From: Burkholderia contaminans
GTDB taxonomy: Bacteria > Pseudomonadota > Gammaproteobacteria > Burkholderiales > Burkholderiaceae
Assembly: GCF_029633825.1 (NCBI RefSeq)
Contig: NZ_CP090640.1
Location: forward strand, 3,100,001 to 3,164,000
Direction of reading: 5' to 3'
DNA: 64,000 nt
Below the pieces are notes generated by a model that saw only the letters and a program-made list of their open reading frames with translations, searched no databases and was not told where the DNA came from. Position 1 is the stretch's first letter; each line of letters begins with the position of its first letter. Of this stretch, positions 36,258-45,562 are shown piece after piece. The translations under genes and the position numbers were made by a program.

Positions 36258-37448
36258 TCAAGCCAGCGTAAACGTGGGACGGTTTGCCGCAGGCTCGGTC
36301 GCACTGCCCGTCAGCAGCAGGTCGAGCAGATCGCGCACGCTGCGGATCGCACGGCCGAACGGCAACGCTTCGCGGCCGCGGAAGAACAGCCCGTTCGCCA
36401 CGTCGCCGCGCAGCGCGGCCGCGAGCCGCGTATCGATGCAGAAATGGCCGAACTTCTCGATGCCGTCGCGCAAGCCGCATACGCTCAGGCATTCGAGCGC
36501 GGTCGGGCAACGCTGCTTCAGCGCGCCGAGCTTGGTGCGGATGCGCGTCTCGTTGCGCAGGTAACGATCGAGCCACGGCGTCTTCACCGCGCGTGCGGGC
36601 AGCCCCGTCACGCTGACGAATTCGACGATGTCCTCGGGCGTCGCGTCGGCCAGCACGCGCTTGAAGTGCGGATGCGCATCGCCCTCTTCCGTCACCGCGA
36701 ACGGCGTCCCCACCTGCACGCCGTTCGCGCCGGCGTCGAACGCCGCGCGCACCGTGTCGTGACTGTTGATCCCGCCCGCAACGATCAACGGGATCGTTTC
36801 GCGCGCAATGCCGAGAGATGCCATCACCTGGGCGGTCTCGTCGAGCACGCGCGCGAAATCGAAGCGACTGTCGTGCATGTCGTCGATCTGCGTGACGCCG
36901 AGGTGCCCGCCCGCGTGCGCCGGGTGCTCGATCACGATCGCATCGGGCAGGCGCCCCTTCTTCATCCACTTCTTCAGCACGAGCGCGATCCCGCGGCTGT
37001 CCGACAGGATCGGAATCAGCGCGATGTCGTAGCCTTGCGTGAGATCGGGCAAGTCGAGCGGCAGGCCCGCGCCCATCACGATCGCGTCCGCCCCCTCGTC
37101 GCACGCCGCCCGCACGTAGTCCGCATGCGCGCTCACGGCCTTCATCACGTTGACCGCGATCATCCCGCGCCCTTCGCTGTAGGTCTTCGCGAGGCGGATC
37201 TCGCGTGCGAGCGCCTCGAGGTTCGCGGCCTCGAGCGTCGCGCGATCGGGTTGCGCGCGGCAACGCGCGAGCAGGTCCGCATGATGGTGGCGCAGGTCGA
37301 TGCTCGCGATCGTGCCGACCGCGCCTTCGCGCGCGACGCTGCCCGCCAGCCGGTGCGCGGAGATGCCGACGCCCATGCCGCCCTGCACGACGGGCAACAA
37401 GGAGCGGCCGCGAATCGTCAGCGGCGGAAAGGAAGTGCGTACGGTCAT
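36258..37448 (-). CDS. Nitronate monooxygenase/NPD-like flavoprotein
   Basis: This 396-residue FMN-dependent TIM-barrel enzyme is of the 2-nitropropane dioxygenase family. Conserved parts are PVVQGGMGVGIS at the N-terminus, EHPAHAGGHLG with the catalytic His, VAGGINSHDTVRAAF and GANGVQVGTPFAVTEE. The C-terminal 100 residues, with several cysteines (KQRCPTALECLSVC), are longer than in minimal nitronate monooxygenases. The substrate is therefore uncertain; it may oxidise propionate-3-nitronate or another compound. It lies just downstream of the aldehyde dehydrogenase on the same strand but after a terminator. Confidence 0.82.
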   Translation of the reverse strand: MTVRTSFPPLTIRGRSLLPVVQGGMGVGISAHRLAGSVAREGAVGTIASIDLRHHHADLLARCRAQPDRATLEAANLEALAREIRLAKTYSEGRGMIAVNVMKAVSAHADYVRAACDEGADAIVMGAGLPLDLPDLTQGYDIALIPILSDSRGIALVLKKWMKKGRLPDAIVIEHPAHAGGHLGVTQIDDMHDSRFDFARVLDETAQVMASLGIARETIPLIVAGGINSHDTVRAAFDAGANGVQVGTPFAVTEEGDAHPHFKRVLADATPEDIVEFVSVTGLPARAVKTPWLDRYLRNETRIRTKLGALKQRCPTALECLSVCGLRDGIEKFGHFCIDTRLAAALRGDVANGLFFRGREALPFGRAIRSVRDLLDLLLTGSATEPAANRPTFTLA

Positions 37449-37520
37449 CTGAAACCTCGTCGGAACATCGGAACCGCGATGATCGACGATCCACCGACGC
37501 GCACCTTGACGGCCGTCAAG

Positions 37521-37547
37521 AAAAAAACGGCACGCAAGCGTGCCGTT
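37521..37547 (-). terminator. Terminator of the aldehyde dehydrogenase gene
   Basis: AACGGCACGC (37526-37535) pairs with GCGTGCCGTT (37538-37547). Read leftward it is followed by a run of T (A run at 37521-37527). It separates the dehydrogenase gene from the nitronate monooxygenase gene. Confidence 0.8.
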
Positions 37548-37571
37548 TCCATCTCATGCCACGAGAAACGC

Positions 37572-39008
37572 TCAGGCCGGCTTCGCGGGCTTGAGCTGCA
37601 TCGACTTGTACTCGAGATATTCTTCGAGCCCGTACACGCCGTTCTCGCGGCCGTGCCCCGACTGCTTGTAGCCGCCGAACGGCGCGGCCATGTTCCACGC
37701 GCCGCCGTTGATGTCGACCTGCCCGGTGCGGATGCGGCGCGCGATGCCCATCGCGCGTTCGTCGCTGCCGGCCCATACCGCGCCGCCGAGCCCGTACGGC
37801 GAATCGTTCGCGATTCGCACGGCCTCGTCTTCATCGCGATACGTGATGATCGACAGCACCGGCCCGAAGATTTCCTCCTGCGCGATCGTCGATTTCGGAT
37901 CGACGCGGCCGAACACGGTCGGCTTCACGAAGAAGCCCTTCGTGAGCCCTTCCGGCAGGCCCGTGCCACCCGTGACGAGTTCGGCGCCTTCGTCGATCCC
38001 GCGCTGGATGTAGTCCTGCACACGCTGCTGCTGTGCGGCCGATGCGAGCGCACCGAGGCGCGTCGCGTCCTGCCGCGGATCGCCGGCGACGTAGGTTTCG
38101 GCCGCCGCCTTCGCGATCGCGCGCGCCTCGTCGTAGCGCGCTTCCGGCACCAGCATGCGCGTGTGCGCCGAGCAGGTCTGCCCCGCGTTCAGGTAGCACG
38201 CGTTGACCGTGCCCTTCACCGCCGTCGCGAAATCGGCATCGTCGAGGATCACCGACGCCGATTTGCCGCCCAGCTCGAGTGCAACGCGCTTGACGCTCGC
38301 GGCCGCCAGCTCGGCCACGCGCTTGCCGGCACGCGTCGAGCCCGTGAACGACACCATGTCGACGTCCGGATCGGTGGCCAGCACTTCACCGACGACCGGG
38401 CCATAGCCGCACACGAGATTGAACACGCCGGGCGGCAGCCCGGCTTCGTGAATCGCTTCGGCGAGCATGAACGCGTTCAGCGGCGCGACTTCGGACGGCT
38501 TCAGGACGACCGTGCAGCCGGCCGCGAGCGCCGGCGCGACTTTCAGCGTGACCTGGTTGAGCGGATAGTTCCAGGGCGTGATCGCCGCGACGACACCGAC
38601 CGGCTCGCGCACGACGAGCGAGTTGCCGACCTGTGCCTCGAATTCGAACGATTCGGCGAGCTTCGCGTATGCCTTCCAGTTGTAGATCGGGCCGCCGACC
38701 TGGATCGCGCGCGACAGCTTGATCGGCATCCCGACTTCGCCGGTGATCGACTGCGCAAGCTCCTCGCTGCGCGCCTGCAGATGCTCGACGATCCTGCGCA
38801 GGTAGCCGGCGCGCGTCGCGGGCGGCGTGGCCGCCCACGCGTCGAAGGCTGCGCGCGCCGCGCGGATCGCGTCCTGCGCGTCGGACGCGACGCCTTCCGG
38901 AATCCGGCCGATCACGGCCTCGGTGCCCGAGTCGATCACGTCGATCGTGCCGGTGCCGGCCGGTTTGCGCCACGCGCCGTCGATATAGAACTGGTCGTAG
39001 ATTTTCAT
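37572..39008 (-). CDS. NAD(P)-dependent aldehyde dehydrogenase
   Basis: This 478-residue enzyme of the aldehyde dehydrogenase superfamily has the general-base Glu245 in LELGGKS and the nucleophile Cys279 in [11 protein letters not shown]. The cofactor region [11 protein letters not shown] and the oxyanion Asn in ITPWNYPL are also present. Length and motifs are complete. The ATG at 39008 starts [16 protein letters not shown]. Specificity cannot be told; no catabolic partner gene is adjacent. Confidence 0.9.
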   Translation of the reverse strand: MKIYDQFYIDGAWRKPAGTGTIDVIDSGTEAVIGRIPEGVASDAQDAIRAARAAFDAWAATPPATRAGYLRRIVEHLQARSEELAQSITGEVGMPIKLSRAIQVGGPIYNWKAYAKLAESFEFEAQVGNSLVVREPVGVVAAITPWNYPLNQVTLKVAPALAAGCTVVLKPSEVAPLNAFMLAEAIHEAGLPPGVFNLVCGYGPVVGEVLATDPDVDMVSFTGSTRAGKRVAELAAASVKRVALELGGKSASVILDDADFATAVKGTVNACYLNAGQTCSAHTRMLVPEARYDEARAIAKAAAETYVAGDPRQDATRLGALASAAQQQRVQDYIQRGIDEGAELVTGGTGLPEGLTKGFFVKPTVFGRVDPKSTIAQEEIFGPVLSIITYRDEDEAVRIANDSPYGLGGAVWAGSDERAMGIARRIRTGQVDINGGAWNMAAPFGGYKQSGHGRENGVYGLEEYLEYKSMQLKPAKPA

Positions 39009-39142
39009 CGCTTTCCGCCTCCAGGAAAGCCGACATTCTAGCGAGCGTTTCGGTCCGCCGGTGTGACCCGGCGTGACGATTGACAGCCATTAGAAAGGTC
39101 TTTAGCCTCGGCGCCTCAATCATCATAAGAAAGGAGAATGCC

Positions 39143-39904
39143 TTGAGCATCCTGACCAGAATCGAGGGCGGCTATCTTCAGGTACTGCGCGTGATCGTGC
39201 TGTTGTTCGCGACCGCAGTCCTGATCGGCGGGGTCATATTCGGCGCGGTCGCACTCGATGCGCGCCTGTCGAAACCGCCGAAGGTCGATTCGGCCATCCA
39301 GGTCGATCCTGCATCGTTTGCGTGGGAGAACGATGCGCCCGCCAAGGCCGCGCCGGCCGCCGACGGCGCGGCAGCCAAGGACGACGGTGCGTCGCCCGCG
39401 CTGCGCCTGTCGACGCAACTGTCTGGCATCGTGCAGAAGCATGGCCGGGCCGCCCTGTCGCCGGATTACGCGGTCGATCGTGATGCATACGAGCCGTCGT
39501 TCCAGCGCGTGCTCAATGACGACGGCCATCCGGAAGTCGCGTATTACGAGCAGCAGATCGCGTATCTCGACAAGGTGCTGTCGCGCCCGGACGTCGCAGC
39601 CAGCGTCAAGAAGAAGGTCACCCGTCACGGCGACGAATATGCGCGGGAGCAGGCGTACACCGACGTCGTGTCGGCGGTCATGCGCGACTTCTCGCAGCGC
39701 TACGACGCACGCCGGACCGCGATCGACAACGAGACGAAGGCCGCGGAAGAAACTGCTGCGGAGAACGGCCAGACCGCGCGCTACGCGGGCGTCGCCGCGC
39801 TCGTCGCACTGTATTCGTTCGTGTCGCTCGCGGTGCTGATCATCCTGATCCGCGTCGAGCGCAGCATCCGCTCGATCGCGCGCGCCACGCACACGACGAC
39901 CTGA
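39143..39904 (+). CDS. Unidentified two-helix membrane protein with TTG start
   Basis: This 253-residue protein has a hydrophobic helix at each end (about residues 15-37 and 215-237). A hydrophilic, mostly helical middle of about 170 residues is predicted to be periplasmic. TTG 39143 is chosen because AAGGAG sits 6 bases before it. The nearby ATG 39138 is out of frame and stops at once. An upstream ATG (39080) has no ribosome site. No known domain is visible. Confidence 0.65.
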   Translation: MSILTRIEGGYLQVLRVIVLLFATAVLIGGVIFGAVALDARLSKPPKVDSAIQVDPASFAWENDAPAKAAPAADGAAAKDDGASPALRLSTQLSGIVQKHGRAALSPDYAVDRDAYEPSFQRVLNDDGHPEVAYYEQQIAYLDKVLSRPDVAASVKKKVTRHGDEYAREQAYTDVVSAVMRDFSQRYDARRTAIDNETKAAEETAAENGQTARYAGVAALVALYSFVSLAVLIILIRVERSIRSIARATHTTT

Positions 39905-40228
39905 GTTCGCTCATCGGCAGCCCGGCCCGCGCGCCCGGCTGCGGCGGGCCCGGCAACGGGCCCGCTTCACGGCGTGCACGGCGCCCGGCGGCCGTTCCCC
40001 GGCCGCGTCCTCCCGCGTCGCTCCTCACGCGCTCCCGCACTTTCCGTTCCCGCCGCCCCCTCACTTCGCCGTCGGCGATCCTGGCCGGCGCAGCGTCCGT
40101 CTCGCCACCACCATGTCAGCATCCGCCCGGGTGCGCGGTCGGGCCCGCATCGTGCTATGTTTTTATTATCGGCACCGGCCCGTTGCAACCGGCGCCGCCC
40201 GGAATCGACGTATTTCGTGAGCGCTGCC
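39905..40228. other. Gene-free gap with a GC-rich stem-loop
   Basis: GCGGGCCC (39944-39951) pairs with GGGCCCGC (39958-39965), perhaps ending the upstream transcript although only two T follow. The remainder has no supported gene. A TTTTTATTATC stretch near 40159-40169 is the likeliest promoter region for the next gene. Confidence 0.45.
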
Positions 40229-40594
40229 ATGTCCGACGCACCCCATACCCTCGGCTCGCAAGACCGCCTGGAACTGCTTTGCTGGCTCACCTGCGGCAAT
40301 CTCGGCGCGTTTTACCTCAACGAATCGTGGCCGGACGCCGCGTTCCAGGTCCAGGCCGCGCACCGCTGGCTCGACCGCCATCATCGCCAGGCCGACTGGC
40401 TGGCCGTCGCCAAGCTCGCGGCGCTCGCGCAGGACATCGCGAAGCGGCATGCCGGGTTCGTCGATGCGTCATGGGCGCGCGACGCGGTCGAGGAAATCGT
40501 CGATACCGACGATCTCGACTATCGGGCGAAACTCGTGCAATGGGTCTACGAAGACTGCTGCAAGGCGCTCGCCGACAAGCGGCTGGCCGATTGA
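40229..40594 (+). CDS. Conserved-looking small protein, function unknown
   Basis: This 121-residue, apparently cytosolic helical protein is rich in Trp, Ala and Leu (LELLCWLTCGNLGAFYLNES; AAHRWLDRHHRQADWLAVAK). ATG 40229 is chosen; an in-frame GTG lies 12 bases upstream. Codon usage is normal for the window, so the frame is probably real. I do not recognise the family. It is followed convergently by a DUF2501 gene. Confidence 0.6.
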   Translation: MSDAPHTLGSQDRLELLCWLTCGNLGAFYLNESWPDAAFQVQAAHRWLDRHHRQADWLAVAKLAALAQDIAKRHAGFVDASWARDAVEEIVDTDDLDYRAKLVQWVYEDCCKALADKRLAD

Positions 40595-40723
40595 GTCCAT
40601 GCGTGCGGGCCGCGGCGGCATCGCGCGGCCGCCCGTCTGTTTGTCGATGCGCGTGGCAGTCGCGATGACCGACGGGCGCGGTACGCGTCGCACCGCCCCC
40701 TGCGCCGCCACGCACCGCGATAC

Positions 40724-41203
40724 TTACAGCAGCGACTTCGCCTGCGTCAGCACCTTGTCGCAGATCTGCTTGGTCACCTGCTGCTTCAGGCCGCCGCCGC
40801 TCAGGTCGAGCTTGCTGCCGTTGCCGGCATCGAGGATCCCGCTCGCGCCGCTGGTATAGCCGCTGTCGGACGATGCGCTGCCGCCGAGCTTGCCCATCAG
40901 CGCGTCCTTCACCGACGACGCGCCGCCGGATGCCCCGCCGAGATAGTTGTTCTGGATGCAGAACTGCAGCAGGCCGGCGACGTTGCCGGTGCTCCCCGGC
41001 ATCAGTGACGCACCACCGCCGCCCGTCAATGCACCACCGAGGCCGCCGAGATTGCCGAGCGCGCCGCCCGCGCTGCCGCCTGAATCGCCACCGCCGCCGA
41101 CCTGCTTCAGGACATCGCCCAGCTGCGCATGCGCCACCGAAAACGGCGCGAGCAATCCGATCAGCGCGCCGGCAACGGTCGCGCGGTATAGACGTGCATT
41201 CAT
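40724..41203 (-). CDS. DUF2501-family secreted glycine-rich protein
   Basis: This 159-residue protein has a signal peptide (MNARLYRATVAGALIGLLAP, cleaved after AHA). A Gly/Ser-rich middle follows. The conserved C-terminal part has NNYLGG, KDALMGKLGG and KQQVTKQICDKVLTQAKSLL. The pattern matches the DUF2501/YjjA family of periplasmic proteins of unknown function. ATG 41203 has GGGAGG upstream. Two cysteines (FCIQNN and ICDKV) could pair. Confidence 0.75.
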   Translation of the reverse strand: MNARLYRATVAGALIGLLAPFSVAHAQLGDVLKQVGGGGDSGGSAGGALGNLGGLGGALTGGGGASLMPGSTGNVAGLLQFCIQNNYLGGASGGASSVKDALMGKLGGSASSDSGYTSGASGILDAGNGSKLDLSGGGLKQQVTKQICDKVLTQAKSLL

Positions 41204-41488
41204 GTGAAGCCTCCCGGTTGTGACGGCATGCGTGCCGCGGATCGAATCCAAGAATACTCAATCAACCCGTGCATGACAGCCTTCGAAGGCGGCCTGAAAC
41301 GTCAGGCATCGTGATATCGCCACAATTTGACAAAGCTTGACGGCGGGCCGTGTGCGGAGCGTCGGTTTGACGCAGGCTCGCGATCACTGCGCCGGGTCGC
41401 CGGCGCGCGTGAAGCGTCATAGAATCGTCGTCGCCGGCCGTTCGGACCCTCCGGCCCGATCACGAACCCGAACCTGAAGGATGCTCGC

Positions 41489-42037
41489 GTGTTGCTCGCC
41501 CATCGATTTCTGCTGATCGCAGGCGCATCGGCCGCGCTGCTTTGCGGCGCCGGCACCGCTCGCGCCGCGACGGCCGCGGCCGCCGCCGCATGCCCGTCGC
41601 CTTCGTTCGACCGCTATCCGGCACCCACCGCGAGCGCGCCACGCAAGCCGGCTGCGGCGCCCCGCCTGACCACCCGGGAAACCCGCCTCTACCGCACCGT
41701 GATTCGCGACGAATTCAGGCAACCGGCCAATTTTGCCGGCCACTACCGGGTTGCGATCTGGGGTTGCGGAACGGATTGCCGGAATTTCGCGATCGTCGAC
41801 AAGTACACGGGCGCGACGTACACGATGCCCGGCGTGCAGGCCATCGCCGGCGTGATGGGCAACGACGAGGAGCGTGTCGATTTCCGACCCGGCAGCAGGC
41901 TGCTGATCGTCGCGGGCTGCTTCAACGACGATTGCGACGACAACAGCGCGAAGGCCGCCCGGTTCTTCTATGAATGGACCGGCAAGCAGTTGCGTCGGAT
42001 CGGCACCTGTCCGCTGGCGATCGAGCCGCTCCAGTAG
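41489..42037 (+). CDS. Unidentified periplasmic cysteine-containing protein
   Basis: This 182-residue protein has a signal peptide (hydrophobic residues about 6-20, cleavage after ARA). The mature domain has FAGHYRVAIWGCGTDCRNFAI, followed by AGCFNDDCDDNS and a final GTCPL. The paired cysteines suggest disulfides. GTG 41489 is used with AAGG about 9 bases upstream. I have seen this kind of domain in proteobacterial hypothetical proteins but know no function. Confidence 0.65.
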   Translation: MLLAHRFLLIAGASAALLCGAGTARAATAAAAAACPSPSFDRYPAPTASAPRKPAAAPRLTTRETRLYRTVIRDEFRQPANFAGHYRVAIWGCGTDCRNFAIVDKYTGATYTMPGVQAIAGVMGNDEERVDFRPGSRLLIVAGCFNDDCDDNSAKAARFFYEWTGKQLRRIGTCPLAIEPLQ

Positions 42038-42122
42038 CCGACCGATGAGAGCGCCGGCCGCCGCTCGCCGCGACTTGCGCTATCGTTCCTCCGGTACACC
42101 TTGAACGGCGCACCCACCCGCG

Positions 42123-42698
42123 ATGTCCATTCGCCTCAGTTTCGACGACGGGCCCGGTCCCTCGACACCCTTCTTGCTCGATGTCCTGCACGCCGCGTCC
42201 TGCCAGGCGACCTTCTTCCTGCTTGGCCAGAATCTGGCAGGCGCGCTCGATGTCGCGGCAAGAATGGCGCGCGAAGGCCACCAACTCGGCAATCACACCC
42301 ATTCGCACGCGAAGCCCGGCGCGCTGGCGGACGATGCACTGATCGACGAGATCGAGACGACCGACGCGCTGATCCACGAAGCCTATCGCCGCGCCGGCAT
42401 TCCGGCTCCGGACACGATTCCATTGCGCCTGCCTTACGGACTGATGCCGCAGGACAATCGCGCCGGCGTGCTGGCGCGACTGCAGCGCGAACACACGGGC
42501 TGGACCGCGATACTGGACGACTGGCAACGGCCGGCGCCGTCGCCGCAAGCGCTGTTCGACGCGATGTGTGCACATGTCGACGGCAGCGCGGCACGCCAAC
42601 GTGACGTGCTGTTCTGCATGCACGACGGATCGCGGCACGGCGAGGCGCGGCCCAATACGGTCGAAGCGGTGCGCCTGTTCCTGAAGCGGCCGCGCTGA
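42123..42698 (+). CDS. NodB-type polysaccharide deacetylase domain protein
   Basis: This 191-residue single-domain enzyme has motif 1 SFDDGPGPST with the catalytic and metal Asp residues and motif 2 HTHSHAK with metal histidines. A LRLPYGL segment and HDGSRHG fill the later motifs. There is no signal peptide, so it would act in the cytosol, unlike most cell-wall deacetylases. It lies beside a group of tailoring genes and might deacetylate a small amino-sugar substrate. That link is inference. Confidence 0.8.
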   Translation: MSIRLSFDDGPGPSTPFLLDVLHAASCQATFFLLGQNLAGALDVAARMAREGHQLGNHTHSHAKPGALADDALIDEIETTDALIHEAYRRAGIPAPDTIPLRLPYGLMPQDNRAGVLARLQREHTGWTAILDDWQRPAPSPQALFDAMCAHVDGSAARQRDVLFCMHDGSRHGEARPNTVEAVRLFLKRPR

Positions 42699-42710
42699 CG
42701 AAGCCGCCGG

Positions 42711-43703
42711 TCAACGTACCGGCGCCGCACCATCGAGCAACTGCCGCCAGCCGCCGAGAAAGCCGATGCCCGGCCCCGGTGTCCACAGGCCGCGTTGTGC
42801 AGCTTCGAGATGGATCAGCGTCTGGTCCGCGCAGAACAGGGCCATCAGCGCATCGCGGCGGTCGTGCATCCAGTCCGGCACGTCATCGGCCCGCGTCGCG
42901 GCGTAGGCTTGCAGGCCGGCGTCCCAGCGCCGTGCATCGAATACGAAGCGATCATCCCTGCCCGCATCGCGCGACAGCGCGAACAGCGCAAAGGCCGCTT
43001 CGAGCCACTGCACGCCCTGCCCGACATCGTCGAAATCGAGCACGCCGCTCACAGCGTGCCCCACGTACAGCAGGTTGCCCGCGTGATAGTCGCCGTGCAG
43101 CCACTGCGCCGCCCCCGTCAGCCAATGCGCGGCAGCGTCGAGATGTGCGCCGATCCGACGCATCATCGTCTCGTAGTGGCCGCTCAAGTCACCCGGCAAC
43201 GACGGCGCAGCTCGCGCCGCTACACGTGCGTGGCGCGCAGACAGCCAGGCCACCGGCGCCGATTCGGTCACGGGCATCGCCGCCATCGCCGCGTGCAGAT
43301 GCGCAAGCGCACGCATCGCATCGATCGCGCCCGCCTCCGCATCGTCCGGCAGGCCGGGGCAGCCGGCGATAGGCTCGAACAGATGCAGCCAGCTTCCATC
43401 GGGCAGCTGCACACCGGACTGTGCGTCCACGGTCGGCCGCAGCTTCGGCAGCGCAGGCAGCCTCGGTGCCGTGCGCGAGTGGCCGAGATGACCGAGCATC
43501 GCCGCCTCGCGATGCACCTGCTCGGCCGCCTTGCCCGGCCACGACACGCGCAGCACCGCGCGCCCCGCATCGCACTCGACGAGATACGTTTTGTTAGTAT
43601 GGCCCGACGCCAGCGCCTGCAGGTGCGCCGGCCCGATGTTCCAGTACCGGTGAAGCCACGGTTCCAGCGTTTTCACGTCACTCCTACTCGTTGCATTGAC
43701 CAT
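42711..43703 (-). CDS. Aminoglycoside phosphotransferase-family kinase
   Basis: This protein of up to 330 residues has a kinase-like fold. The Brenner motif HGDYHAGNLLY (about residue 222) gives the catalytic Asp and Asn, and GVLDFDDVG gives the metal-binding Asp. The N-terminal lobe is HTNKTYLVECDAGRAVLRVS. ATG 43703 overlaps the divergent gene's ATG (shared CATG). An in-frame GTG at 43676 has AGGAG just 4 bases before it and may be the true start. These enzymes phosphorylate amino sugars, choline, homoserine and similar molecules; substrate unknown. Confidence 0.78.
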   Translation of the reverse strand: MVNATSRSDVKTLEPWLHRYWNIGPAHLQALASGHTNKTYLVECDAGRAVLRVSWPGKAAEQVHREAAMLGHLGHSRTAPRLPALPKLRPTVDAQSGVQLPDGSWLHLFEPIAGCPGLPDDAEAGAIDAMRALAHLHAAMAAMPVTESAPVAWLSARHARVAARAAPSLPGDLSGHYETMMRRIGAHLDAAAHWLTGAAQWLHGDYHAGNLLYVGHAVSGVLDFDDVGQGVQWLEAAFALFALSRDAGRDDRFVFDARRWDAGLQAYAATRADDVPDWMHDRRDALMALFCADQTLIHLEAAQRGLWTPGPGIGFLGGWRQLLDGAAPVR

Positions 43704-44391
43704 GTCAGAGCGTCCCTCGGCCCGCATGCGGGACATCAATATCGAATGGCTGACGCGTGCTGCCGAATTCGACCATCTGTTCCAGACGCGCTGGCTCGGC
43801 GAGCGCTTCTTCCACCTGCCCGGCGACATGCTCGCGCTCCAGGAGCTGATCTGGCGCGAGCGTCCCGACTGCATCGTGCAGACCGGGATCGCGGCGGGCG
43901 GCGGTGTCGTATTCTCCGCGTCGATGCTGGAACTGGCCGGCGACAGCGGCCGCGTCGTCGCGATCGAGCCGCGCCTGCGCGACGAGGTCAGGCAGCGCCT
44001 GCAATCGCACCGGCTCGCCCACCGCATGACGCTGATCGAAGGCGAATCATGCGCGGCCGACACGCTCGCATCGGTGCGTGCGCAGATCGATGAAGGCGCA
44101 CGCGTGATGGCGATCCTCGATCTCACGCACACCCACGCGCACGTGCTGCGCGAACTGGAATGCTATGCACCGCTCGTGACGCCCGGCAGTTACGCGATCG
44201 TGATGGATACGATCATGGAGTACCTGCCCGCGTCGATGTTCGACGGCAAGCCGTACGGCAAAGGCAACAACCCGGCCACCGCCACGCATGAATTCCTCGC
44301 TCGCGACGACCGCTTCGAGGTCGACTACGACATCGAGGACCGCGTGCTCATGACGCTGTCGCCAGGCGGTTTCCTGAAGCGAGTGCGCTGA
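43702..44391 (+). CDS. CmcI/rhamnosyl O-methyltransferase-family enzyme
   Basis: This 229-residue Rossmann-fold protein has the CmcI family order: TRWLGERFFHLPGDMLALQELIW, then PDCIVQTGIAAGGGVVF (glycine motif), VVAIEP, and LDLTHTHAHVLRELE with metal-type Asp/His. CmcI acts in cephamycin biosynthesis and relatives are O-methyltransferases of sugars. ATG 43702 is chosen; an ATG at 43726 is possible and neither has a strong ribosome site. The end overlaps the convergent glycosyltransferase gene by 44 bases. Confidence 0.78.
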   Translation: MSERPSARMRDINIEWLTRAAEFDHLFQTRWLGERFFHLPGDMLALQELIWRERPDCIVQTGIAAGGGVVFSASMLELAGDSGRVVAIEPRLRDEVRQRLQSHRLAHRMTLIEGESCAADTLASVRAQIDEGARVMAILDLTHTHAHVLRELECYAPLVTPGSYAIVMDTIMEYLPASMFDGKPYGKGNNPATATHEFLARDDRFEVDYDIEDRVLMTLSPGGFLKRVR

Positions 44392-45556
44392 TCAGGCGGG
44401 CCGCCTCGGCCGAACCGTCGCGCGCCGCGTAGCTCGCGCGGACCCGCGCCGCCTGGTCGCGCAACGTCCCGGGCCGCAACAGGCGTTCGAGCGCCTCGGC
44501 GATATCCGCCACGCCGGCTTGCTGCAGATCCAGCACGCACCCCGCGCCGGCGCGCTCGACGAAGTGCGCCGAATGGAACTGGTCATTGCAGAACGGCGAC
44601 AGCAGCATCGGCACGCCGCAGGCAAGCGACTCCATCACCGAATTCGCGCCGCCGTGGCTGACGAACGCGTGCGTGCGCTGCAGCAGCGCCAGCTGCGGCG
44701 CGTAACGCACCGCGATCACACGCCCGTCGTCGGCCGGCAGCAGATCCGAATCGACCAGTTCGCCCACCGACAGCACCAGTTGCGCCGACGTCGCGCGCGT
44801 CGCCTCGATGACCTTCGCAAACACGTCGGGATGGTAGTAAAGCTGGCTGCCGAGCGACATGTAAACCAGAGGACGATCCGCATCGAGGCGTTCCCACGGG
44901 AACGGCGTCTCGTCGCCGCGCGGGCCGGACGGCATTGCCGGCCCGACCAGCTCGACGCCGGGCGGCGGCGCACCGACCAGCGCGTCGGTCGTGAACGCGA
45001 GCGTCAGGTGCGGCGAGAGGATGTCGCAACCGCGAAAACGCGCGTCGAGCCCGTGGCGCGCGAACAGCCGCGTGCGTTCCGGTTCGAGCCATCGCACCGT
45101 GCGCAGCAGTTCCGAATCGAGATCGTCCGGCAGCACTGGATTCAGCGAATTCGACATCGAGACCCACGGCAGCCCTTCCAGCTCCGCCGCGATCGCCGCC
45201 GCATAGAGCAGCGGATCGATCACGACCACATCGGGCCGCCAGTCGCGCAGCACCACGCGGATGCCGTCCACCTGCGCGGGGGCGAGATCGATCAGCAGCG
45301 TGCGGATCCAGTGCCGCAGCCAGTCCGCATCCCGAATGTTCGCGGCGAAGCTCGCGCCGCGCGACAGGTCGTGGCGCTCGGGCGTTTCGCTCGGCCCGAC
45401 GCATTCGAAGCCGCCGGCACCGTCGAGCTGTGCACTGATATCGGCCGGCGCATAGAACGCGACGTCGCACCACGCGGTGCGCAGATGCTGGGCCGGGCCG
45501 ATGCACGGATTGACGTGCCCCTTTTCGGGCACCACGCAGAACAGGATGCGTTTCAT
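44348..45556 (-). CDS. MGT-type (UDP-glucuronosyl/macrolide) glycosyltransferase
   Basis: This 402-residue GT-B enzyme has an N-terminal acceptor half opening MKRILFCVVPEKGHVNPCIG. Its C-terminal nucleotide-sugar site is VSHGGANSVMESLACGVPMLLSPFCNDQ, read in two pieces, typical of the GT1 macrolide/antibiotic glycosyltransferases. It is the last gene of the leftward operon, 6 bases after the amide-ligase gene. It would transfer a sugar to a small-molecule acceptor in the cytosol; donor and acceptor unknown. Confidence 0.85.
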   Translation of the reverse strand: MKRILFCVVPEKGHVNPCIGPAQHLRTAWCDVAFYAPADISAQLDGAGGFECVGPSETPERHDLSRGASFAANIRDADWLRHWIRTLLIDLAPAQVDGIRVVLRDWRPDVVVIDPLLYAAAIAAELEGLPWVSMSNSLNPVLPDDLDSELLRTVRWLEPERTRLFARHGLDARFRGCDILSPHLTLAFTTDALVGAPPPGVELVGPAMPSGPRGDETPFPWERLDADRPLVYMSLGSQLYYHPDVFAKVIEATRATSAQLVLSVGELVDSDLLPADDGRVIAVRYAPQLALLQRTHAFVSHGGANSVMESLACGVPMLLSPFCNDQFHSAHFVERAGAGCVLDLQQAGVADIAEALERLLRPGTLRDQAARVRASYAARDGSAEAARLISALASGNRLATAS

Positions 45557-45562
45557 GAACGA

